Of a stretch of 11,508 bases of DNA, positions 6,508 through 11,508 are shown piece by piece. Source of the DNA: Colivicinus sp022776215 (lineage in GTDB: Bacteria > Bacillota_I > Bacilli_A > Erysipelotrichales > Erysipelotrichaceae); NCBI GenBank assembly GCA_022776215.1, contig JALFIR010000054.1:1-11508 (forward strand), read 5' to 3'. A model generated the notes under the pieces. That model did not search any database. It was not told where the DNA came from and was given only the letters and a program-made list of their open reading frames with translations. The position numbers and the translations under genes are program-made. Every line of letters begins with the position of its first letter. The first letter of the stretch is position 1.

Positions 6508-7674
6508 ATGTCAATATTTAGTAAAACAACAGGTATCGATTTTCAAACATATGGCGAAGTATTTAACGAAACCACCTTCAAAAACAAATTTGAAGAAGGA
6601 CGCTTTTATGTGACGGTTGAAGAAAAAGAATCTAATAAATTCTATAAAAACGATAGCGAATTCTATTTGACAGTAAGAGAAGGGATTGCTGCAATTGCTA
6701 TTACAGAAGACTTAAATAAAAAACCAAAAATCTTCGTAATTCACCGTATCTGTAAAATAAGTCCTAATTTATACTTCACCTTCTTAACTATTTCTAAACG
6801 CTCTGTAATTGAAGTTTCAAACAAAAACTTTGAAAACAACATTTTGACTGCTCAAGAACCAGCAACAATCAATTCGCTGAAAACAAACTTACATGTAAAA
6901 GAAATATTAGGTGACTACTATGTAGTAAGAGGATCAAACTACAACTTCCCTGGTGAAGCTCTAGACTTTTGGGAACTTACCTACGTTGACGATGGAAAAT
7001 TAATCACAAAAATTGAAGGCGAAGAATTTGAATTAAACCCTCAAGAAATAATATTCTATGCTCCAGGACAAGAACACACCCAAAGAACAACAACGACATG
7101 TTCTTACCTGACAATAGTATTTGAGATGGATATTGACAAAGAAGACGCAAACATCTTAAAAAATAGAATCTTCAAAGCTAGTCAAAGAGACGTAGACTAC
7201 TTAACAAGATTCAACAAAGCTAGTAACAACTACAATCACTTCACACCAATGATTCTAAATTCTTTAGTCCAAGTACTAGTTGTATCCTTACTTACAAACT
7301 TAAACGAAACACCATCGAATAAGCCAATAATGACTAAGATGCAACAAAAATACGATAATGAACTATTAGGAGAAATCGCTTTATATATTCAAGAAAACAT
7401 ATATTCGCAAATAAACGTTGAAGATATTTGTTATCACTTCTCAATATCTAGATCAACAATACAAACATTGTTTATCAAAAATCTAAATGTATCACCTAAA
7501 CAATACATCTCAGATTTAAAGTTTGCTAAAGCGAAACAAATGATAAAAGACTCTACATACTCAATATCTGAAATAGCTAGAATTTGTGGCTTCTCCTCAA
7601 TTCACTACTTCTCAAGAGTATTCAAAGAAAAATATGGGGTTACCCCAACATCTTATGCTAAATCAATTAGTTAA
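6508..7674 (+). CDS. AraC-family transcriptional regulator with sugar-sensing cupin domain
   Basis: The 388-residue protein ends with an AraC-type DNA-binding domain (about 285-385). Its two helix-turn-helix units lie near 303-324 (VEDICYHFSISRSTIQTLF) and 352-374 (ISEIARICGFSSIHYFSRVF), followed by the usual GVTPTSY. Residues about 140-205 form a cupin-like ligand pocket (FWELTYVDDGKL, then PGQEHTQ). The first 130 residues are an extra beta-rich region that I cannot assign; AraC/cupin proteins are usually nearer 280-300 residues. It is divergent from agaVWE, so it probably activates the PTS genes in response to an amino sugar. Start choice is unsure: ATG 6508 has no ribosome binding site, while GTG 6610 has AGAAGGA 9 bases upstream. 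It ends in a strong terminator. Confidence 0.82.
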   Translation: MSIFSKTTGIDFQTYGEVFNETTFKNKFEEGRFYVTVEEKESNKFYKNDSEFYLTVREGIAAIAITEDLNKKPKIFVIHRICKISPNLYFTFLTISKRSVIEVSNKNFENNILTAQEPATINSLKTNLHVKEILGDYYVVRGSNYNFPGEALDFWELTYVDDGKLITKIEGEEFELNPQEIIFYAPGQEHTQRTTTTCSYLTIVFEMDIDKEDANILKNRIFKASQRDVDYLTRFNKASNNYNHFTPMILNSLVQVLVVSLLTNLNETPSNKPIMTKMQQKYDNELLGEIALYIQENIYSQINVEDICYHFSISRSTIQTLFIKNLNVSPKQYISDLKFAKAKQMIKDSTYSISEIARICGFSSIHYFSRVFKEKYGVTPTSYAKSIS

Positions 7675-7705
7675 AAGAGGCTTTCCATACGGAAGCCTCT
7701 TTTGT
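7673..7705. terminator. Bidirectional terminator between the regulator and the 58-residue gene
   Basis: AAAAGAGGCTTTCC (7673-7686) pairs with GGAAGCCTCTTTT (7691-7703), with one bulged T, around the loop ATAC. A run of T follows in both directions, so it can end the regulator transcript and the convergent small membrane protein transcript. Confidence 0.85.
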
Positions 7706-7708
7706 TTA

Positions 7709-7885
7709 CTATGATTGATCCTTTTTAAACAAGCCTGTAAAATAACAAAAGCCCAAATAAACAATAAAAAGAACAACTCCTAAAAAAGCTCTAGCCTTAT
7801 AATCCAATGGCGTAAAAATACTTATTGCCAAATAAGCAAGCACACCACTTAAAAAACCTAATATCCCTACTTTCTTATTATTCAT
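7709..7885 (-). CDS. Small two-helix membrane protein (58 residues), unknown function
   Basis: Reading the minus strand from ATG 7885 gives a 58-residue protein that begins MNNKKVGILGFLSGVLAYLA and ends GLFKKDQS. It has likely membrane helices at about 6-24 and 32-52, joined by a loop with DYKAR, and positively charged ends. An AGGAG lies 7 bases before the ATG, and a terminator follows the TAG stop at once, so the gene looks genuine despite its size. It starts 58 bases after the stop of another small membrane protein on the same strand and probably shares its transcript. No family is recognised. Confidence 0.65.
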   Translation of the reverse strand: MNNKKVGILGFLSGVLAYLAISIFTPLDYKARAFLGVVLFIVYLGFCYFTGLFKKDQS

Positions 7886-7943
7886 AAATTTTCTCCTAGC
7901 TTATTAAATAATTCATCTGCATGTTTTGTATATAACTAGCTAT

Positions 7944-8183
7944 TTAATCATTGATATTCTTAAAATGATCATGGAATTTACCACCCATTATCGAATCCTT
8001 ATAGTAGATACTTGTAAATATCCAATAAAAGATAACACCAAGAGCTACTAATAAAGTTCCTGCAGTATATACATCAACTACTTTAAAAACCCACAACAAG
8101 ATAATTCCAAGAATTAAAGCCACCAAACAGACAATACTGATAACTAATTTAGTTTTATTAGTATCTTTTTTTACTTCGCTCAT
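7944..8183 (-). CDS. Small two-helix membrane protein (79 residues), unknown function
   Basis: This 79-residue protein has a charged N-terminus (MSEVKKDTNKTK), two membrane helices at about 12-33 and 39-60, and a polar tail rich in His, Lys and Asp. The start is strongly supported by AGGAGGT six bases before ATG, and a consensus TATAAT lies a little further upstream (8205-8210). It is followed by the 58-residue membrane protein, with which it probably forms a two-gene unit. Its position between agaF and the regulator gene is the only hint of a link to amino-sugar use. I do not recognise the family. Confidence 0.65.
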   Translation of the reverse strand: MSEVKKDTNKTKLVISIVCLVALILGIILLWVFKVVDVYTAGTLLVALGVIFYWIFTSIYYKDSIMGGKFHDHFKNIND

Positions 8184-8204
8184 ATAGTTACCTCCTACAA
8201 GAAA

Positions 8205-8210
8205 ATTATA
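8205..8210 (-). promoter_or_regulatory. -10 element for the small membrane protein pair
   Basis: TATAAT reads on the minus strand at 8210-8205, 21 bases before the ATG at 8183, leaving just room for a start site and AGGAGGT. No convincing -35 is seen in this AT-rich stretch. Confidence 0.45.
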
Positions 8211-8246
8211 TCGTATTTAACCATATATATTACTTAAGAGCTATTT

Positions 8247-8336
8247 TTTATAATAAATATTAAGATAAGTATAATTCTAAAAAGTTGGAGGGTATATCTT
8301 TATAAATCTCCCAGGGTCTTTACCCGGGGTTTCTTA
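8247..8336 (+). ncRNA. Candidate small RNA: promoter, short transcript and terminator
   Basis: On the plus strand TTTATA (8247-8252) and TATAAT (8270-8275) are spaced by exactly 17 bases. A start near 8282 would give a transcript of roughly 55 bases ending in a GC-rich hairpin. In that hairpin CCC (8310-8312) pairs with GGG (8326-8328) and GGGT (8314-8317) with ACCC (8322-8325), around CTTT, followed by TTTCTTATT. An alternative pairing, GGAG (8287-8290) with CTCC (8308-8311), competes with the terminator. No gene follows on this strand, so a free-standing RNA is more likely than a riboswitch. No known family is recognised. The rest of the 8184-8449 gap is AT-rich and holds only the agaF terminator. 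Confidence 0.4.
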
Positions 8337-8390
8337 TTCAAACGATGAAAATACTATTTAAAAAATTATCTTTATATATTTATTATCTTT

Positions 8391-8418
8391 AAAAAAGCCA
8401 CTCCATAAAGAAGTGACT
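8391..8418 (-). terminator. Terminator of the agaS-agaF operon
   Basis: On the minus strand GTCACTTC pairs with GGAGTGGC around TTTAT, followed by six T residues. It lies about 30 bases after the agaF stop. Confidence 0.8.
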
Positions 8419-8449
8419 CGTTCAATTATTAATACTATTTAATGCTTAA

Positions 8450-8881
8450 TTAGATGCCTTCGCCATCAGCTGGTTCATCATTAATAACAGCTGGCATTTC
8501 AAATAATTGAACACCATCCTTACCAACACTTAAAGCTGAAGATACTAACATATCTAAATCATTGATCATAGTTCTTGCCATAGAAATCTCACATAACATT
8601 GGAAGATTTGTACCAGCAATAACCTTAACCTTTGGATTACCAGCAGTAACAATAGCAGCAGTCTTGAAAGGTGAACCACCAGCTAAATCAGAGAAAACGA
8701 TAATGCCATCACAAGCAGAAAGCTTTTCAACAGCAGCCTTTAAATCATTCTCTAACTTCTCAGTACCCTCACCATCGAAGTCAACAGCAACATAATCTTC
8801 TTGAGGACCAGCAATCAAATCAATTGAACTAGTTAAACCAGTAGCGAAATGACCATGTCCAGTAACGATTAAACCTATCAT
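8450..8881 (-). CDS. agaF: PTS system, mannose family, IIA subunit (N-acetylgalactosamine type)
   Basis: The 143-residue cytosolic IIA protein accepts phosphate from HPr and passes it to IIB. The active histidine is His9 in VTGHGHF, at the usual place after the first beta strand. FSDLAGGSPF (63-72) and the later AGTNLPML (89-96) are family landmarks, and the C-terminal EGI matches the end of AgaF. It is a single-domain IIA, not an IIAB fusion. The gene starts 14 bases after the agaS stop with a GGGGGA ribosome binding site and is closed by a terminator. It supplies the subunit missing from agaVWE. Confidence 0.9.
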   Translation of the reverse strand: MIGLIVTGHGHFATGLTSSIDLIAGPQEDYVAVDFDGEGTEKLENDLKAAVEKLSACDGIIVFSDLAGGSPFKTAAIVTAGNPKVKVIAGTNLPMLCEISMARTMINDLDMLVSSALSVGKDGVQLFEMPAVINDEPADGEGI

Positions 8882-8895
8882 TATAAAATTCCCCC

Positions 8896-10068
8896 TTATT
8901 TAGAATATGGATAAATAGTTACACCCTTAACTACTCTATTTACTGTACCACTTGGACATGGTGTATCAGGCTTAACACCAGTCTTAATTGACTTGTAAAC
9001 AGCAATAATTTGAGCTACGTTTACATATTCAAGACCCAAGAATACATTATTATATTCAGCAGCATTATCGAAAGAAATAAAGTAATCAGCTAATTCTCTA
9101 GCCTCAGCATCATCATGACTTGAAACAACTAAAATCTTATTGCCATTTCTTTCAGGAGCCATTTCCTTAACGATATCTAAATCATACTTTCTAGTATATG
9201 GATCATCAGATAAGTAAACTACTTCTAAAGAACCAGGACAAACAACTGACTTAGGACCATGTCTGAAGCCCATAGTTGTATCGAAAGTGGTCATAATCTT
9301 ACCAGCGGTTAATTCACAAAGCTTTAAAGCAGACTCTTGAGAAACACCCTTTAAGCAATTTGAGCCAAGATAAACAATTCTTGAGAAATCAAATTCATCA
9401 ACAATCTTCTTACAAACTTTGAAACCTTCTTCATGGAACTTAGCAGTCTTAGCAACAATATCCTTAACGATAGGCTCAACTTCATCTAACTTATCAAGCA
9501 TGAAGCATAATACTGTAGCAAGATACATATTAGAATAAGAAGATGTCATTGCGAAAGATTGGTCATGAGTTTCAGGAGTTAAGTTAATAGCGTAGCAGTT
9601 ATCCTTACCAACCGCAAACTTACTTAAAGCACCCTCATGGTTACAAGTAATGAATAAATGATGGATATTCTCACAAACAACATTTGCAGCCTCAACAGCA
9701 GCAACTGATTCTGGAGAATTACCAGATCTACCAAAAGAAATTAATAAAGTTGGCTTAGTTCTAGAAATATAATCCTCAGGACAAGCTACGATATCAGTAG
9801 TACCATAAGACTTAACCTTGAAGTTATTTAAAGGACTAAGGAATGGGAATGTTGAATTACCAACGAATTCACTTGTTCCAGCACCAGTTAAAATGATGTC
9901 ATAATCTTCTTGACTAGTAACCTTGTTAATTAAAGCAGCAATTGCATCTTTTTCTGCCTTAACTTGATTAAAAGTCTTTAGCCATGTTTCAGGTTGTTGG
10001 TGGATTTCCTTAGAAGTCCAATAACTTCCAACTTCCTTCCATTGTTCTTCATTTCGATCAAAAATCAT
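8896..10068 (-). CDS. agaS: Galactosamine-6-phosphate deaminase/isomerase, AgaS family
   Basis: The 390-residue cytosolic enzyme has two SIS (sugar isomerase) domains. AgaS converts galactosamine-6-phosphate to tagatose-6-phosphate with release of ammonia. The first SIS domain carries LTGAGTSEF (60-68) and SFGRSGNSPESVAAVE (111-126); the second carries ESALKLCELTAGK (245-257) and GFRHGPKS (267-274). The C-terminal PDTPCPSGTVNRVVKGV motif is also typical of AgaS. Length equals that of the enterobacterial enzyme. An AGAAGGA site precedes the ATG. It is the first gene of a two-gene operon with agaF. Related SIS enzymes that act on glucosamine-6-phosphate or on fructosamine phosphates are possible alternatives, but the motif set and the PTS type favour AgaS. 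Confidence 0.92.
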   Translation of the reverse strand: MIFDRNEEQWKEVGSYWTSKEIHQQPETWLKTFNQVKAEKDAIAALINKVTSQEDYDIILTGAGTSEFVGNSTFPFLSPLNNFKVKSYGTTDIVACPEDYISRTKPTLLISFGRSGNSPESVAAVEAANVVCENIHHLFITCNHEGALSKFAVGKDNCYAINLTPETHDQSFAMTSSYSNMYLATVLCFMLDKLDEVEPIVKDIVAKTAKFHEEGFKVCKKIVDEFDFSRIVYLGSNCLKGVSQESALKLCELTAGKIMTTFDTTMGFRHGPKSVVCPGSLEVVYLSDDPYTRKYDLDIVKEMAPERNGNKILVVSSHDDAEARELADYFISFDNAAEYNNVFLGLEYVNVAQIIAVYKSIKTGVKPDTPCPSGTVNRVVKGVTIYPYSK

Positions 10069-10102
10069 ATAAAATTCCTTCTTTCTTCGAAATCATTTTA
10101 AC

Positions 10103-10131
10103 AATTTATTTAATATTTAATATCCCATCAA
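10103..10131 (-). promoter_or_regulatory. Candidate agaS promoter
   Basis: Reading on the minus strand, TTGATG (10131-10126) and TAAATT (10108-10103) are separated by 17 bases and lie upstream of the agaS ribosome binding site. Both hexamers are imperfect matches (the -10 at four of six), so the assignment is tentative. Confidence 0.35.
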
Positions 10132-10195
10132 CAAAAAATACAAATAGAAAAATAAATAAGACAACAAAATGCCCATAATACCAAATAATTTCACT

Positions 10196-10213
10196 TATAA
10201 TAGAGTCTAGGAG
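10196..10213 (+). promoter_or_regulatory. -10 element and ribosome binding site of the four-helix protein gene
   Basis: TATAAT (10196-10201) lies 23 bases before ATG 10225, and AGGAG (10209-10213) serves as ribosome binding site with a rather long spacing of 11 bases. No clear -35 is present. The rest of the divergent gap from 10069 is AT-rich. Confidence 0.45.
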
Positions 10214-10224
10214 TAATTAAAAAT

Positions 10225-10746
10225 ATGAAAAATACAAAACAAAAAGAATTAGAAGGAATAAATATTTACCTAGACAAAAAAGGACAAAAAGTCTACCTAG
10301 ACCCATTCACTAAAAAAGGCTACGTTATCACACCAGCCAAAGAAAAAACATTCCAAATGTTAAACAACATCCCACTATACGTAGCTCTAGTAGGTGTATT
10401 CTGCTACGTACTATTTGAGTTCCCATGGTGGGTATCATTAATAGCTATGGCCGGCAGTGCTGCCCTATTAACATATCGTTTCTACAAGTTCTTAGGAAAC
10501 TGCACAACATATGCTGGTTTCAAGCCAGAAAAGAAACACCAGCCAACTTCATACAGTTCACCTGATTCTATTATCTATATGAAAATAGTACTATTCGCAT
10601 TATTAGCTATTCTATTAGTAATCTCAGTAACTGCCTTTACGGTTGAAAACAATTCAATCTTCTTTGGCTCAATCGCAATCGCTATCGTATGCTTCGCAAT
10701 TGCCATCAAATATTTAACAATCATAATCGGAAGAAAAACAAAATGA
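10225..10746 (+). CDS. Four-helix membrane protein, unknown function
   Basis: This 173-residue protein is not recognised. Residues 1-45 are polar and basic, with a short beta-like segment (about 13-35). Two hydrophobic hairpins follow: helices at about 48-65 and 67-85, then a polar linker of about 30 residues rich in Lys, Pro and Ser, then helices at about 118-138 and 145-167, ending in a basic tail. Both termini are probably cytoplasmic. The stop codon overlaps the start of the HAD phosphatase (ATGA), so the two are translationally coupled and may act together. It diverges from agaS. Confidence 0.7.
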   Translation: MKNTKQKELEGINIYLDKKGQKVYLDPFTKKGYVITPAKEKTFQMLNNIPLYVALVGVFCYVLFEFPWWVSLIAMAGSAALLTYRFYKFLGNCTTYAGFKPEKKHQPTSYSSPDSIIYMKIVLFALLAILLVISVTAFTVENNSIFFGSIAIAIVCFAIAIKYLTIIIGRKTK

Positions 10747-11429
10747 TTAAAGCCATAATATTTGACTTAGACAACACTCTAATTGATAGACAAAGAGCCT
10801 TTAAAGAAATGCTAGATCGTAAGTTTCATCAACTATTTGAAGATGAGACACTAATTCAAGAAATGATTAAAGACATCATTGAATGGGATAACAATGGAAC
10901 TGTTGAAAGAATAGTAGTCTTTAAAAAATGGGCAGAAAAATATAACGTAACTAAAATTTCAGCCGAACAGCTAGATAAAGAATGGTCAGATGAATCAGGT
11001 AGTGTTGCCTTCTTATATGATGATGTAAGAGAAACGTTAACAGAGCTTAAAAAGAAATATAAAATTGCTGTCTTATCAAACGGCAACAAAACATCACAAA
11101 GAAGAAAACTAAGCACAATCGACATCTATGATTTATTAGACTATTCACTTATTTCTGGAGAATTCACATGTCGAAAACCAGATAAAGAAATATTTGAATA
11201 CACAGCTAAACAATTAGGCTTAGAAACAAACGAATGTGTCTATGTTGGAGATAATTATAAGATTGACGTTCTTGGATCTAAAAATGCAGGAATGTTACCA
11301 GTCTTTGTCTCAAGAAATAACGAAGATCATGAAGATGTACTAACAATAAAAGCAATCAAGGATTTACGGCTAACCAAACTTCTTAGGGGAAAGCCAAACT
11401 CTCTAGGGGATAACTTAGGGGAGAAATAG
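10743..11429 (+). CDS. HAD-superfamily hydrolase (phosphatase, YjjG/5'-nucleotidase-like)
   Basis: The 228-residue cytosolic protein has all four haloacid dehalogenase motifs: FDLDNT with nucleophile Asp8 and acid Asp10, LSNG with Ser112, Lys145 in CRKPD, and VGDN with Asp170 and Asp175. A helical cap inserted after motif I (about 15-90) marks subclass IA, which includes house-cleaning nucleotidases and phosphoglycolate phosphatases. Substrate cannot be told from sequence. The frame is open from 10689, but ATG 10743 overlaps the previous stop (ATGA) and begins MIKAIIFDLD as family members do, so I chose it. The last 18 residues (from TKLLRG) look like a tail outside the fold and are encoded by the TAGGGGA repeat region. 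Confidence 0.87.
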   Translation: MIKAIIFDLDNTLIDRQRAFKEMLDRKFHQLFEDETLIQEMIKDIIEWDNNGTVERIVVFKKWAEKYNVTKISAEQLDKEWSDESGSVAFLYDDVRETLTELKKKYKIAVLSNGNKTSQRRKLSTIDIYDLLDYSLISGEFTCRKPDKEIFEYTAKQLGLETNECVYVGDNYKIDVLGSKNAGMLPVFVSRNNEDHEDVLTIKAIKDLRLTKLLRGKPNSLGDNLGEK

Positions 11430-11464
11430 TAAAAATAGGTGTCATCTAAACTCATTTTAGGGGA
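11384..11464 (+). repeat. Four TAGGGGA heptamers at the end of the HAD gene
   Basis: TAGGGGA occurs at 11384-11390, 11404-11410, 11416-11422 and 11458-11464. Three copies lie in the last codons and the fourth in the terminator stem. Such G-runs are rare elsewhere in this AT-rich window. Confidence 0.6.
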
Positions 11465-11473
11465 CACCTTTTT
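11437..11473 (+). terminator. Terminator of the four-helix protein-HAD unit
   Basis: AGGTGTC (11437-11443) pairs with GACACCT (11463-11469), with an inner CTAAA/TTTAG helix, followed by a run of T. It lies just past the HAD stop codon. The remaining bases to the window end show no feature. Confidence 0.85.
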
Positions 11474-11508
11474 ATATACAGTCGTAACTAATATTGATAT
11501 TTAATTAT

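Noticed and set aside
8562..8795. Plus-strand open frame of 77 residues
   Set aside because: It is antisense within agaF, which is a clear IIA gene, and has no ribosome binding site or family features.
10087..10103. Possible cre box before agaS
   Set aside because: The best alignment has about four mismatches including the central CG, too weak to call.
10689..10742. Upstream extension of the HAD hydrolase
   Set aside because: It would overlap the previous gene by 58 bases and puts 18 non-family residues ahead of the conserved MIKAIIFDLD start.
10856..11125. Minus-strand open frame of 89 residues
   Set aside because: It lies fully within the HAD hydrolase gene on the opposite strand and reads as low-complexity shadow sequence.

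Overview
The window is AT-rich, uses the standard stop codons, carries Gram-positive style ribosome binding sites (AGGAGG-like) and short intergenic regions with classic intrinsic terminators, and its main genes are of Bacillota type. A low-GC gut Bacillota, perhaps an Erysipelotrichia relative, is the best guess. The lineage is an inference from composition and gene style, not a proof.

Left edge (1-1830): the window opens inside the 3' end of a group II intron. Domain V is essentially complete and domain VI follows; the rest of the intron lies outside. Right behind it is a long nucleoside-kinase-like gene whose Shine-Dalgarno sequence is separated from its ATG by a small hairpin. A symmetric terminator separates this gene from the convergent block on the minus strand.

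Minus-strand block (1836-6258): a zinc-dependent medium-chain dehydrogenase, a small three-helix membrane protein, a membrane-anchored helical protein, and the operon agaV-agaW-agaE. These three are the IIB, IIC and IID subunits of a mannose-family PTS and resemble the N-acetylgalactosamine transporter. Most units are separated by clear terminators.

Control region (6259-6507): the PTS operon diverges from an AraC-family regulator gene. The region holds a good -10 for the PTS operon without a recognisable -35, a near-perfect CcpA cre box just upstream of that -10, a perfect tandem 10-bp repeat and a pair of longer direct repeats. This architecture fits activation by the neighbouring regulator plus catabolite repression.

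Middle (7673-8418): two tiny two-helix membrane proteins on the minus strand and a promoter-plus-hairpin unit on the plus strand that could be a roughly 55-nt small RNA.

Second aga operon (8450-10068, minus): agaS, the galactosamine-6-phosphate deaminase/isomerase, followed by agaF, the IIA subunit that the first operon lacks. Together the two operons make a complete uptake system: AgaF and AgaV relay phosphate, AgaW and AgaE move the sugar, and AgaS turns galactosamine-6-phosphate into tagatose-6-phosphate. The deacetylase (agaA), tagatose-6-phosphate kinase and aldolase are not in the window.

Right edge (10225-11508): a four-helix membrane protein and a HAD phosphatase overlap by ATGA and share a terminator. 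The end of the HAD gene carries an odd series of TAGGGGA repeats.
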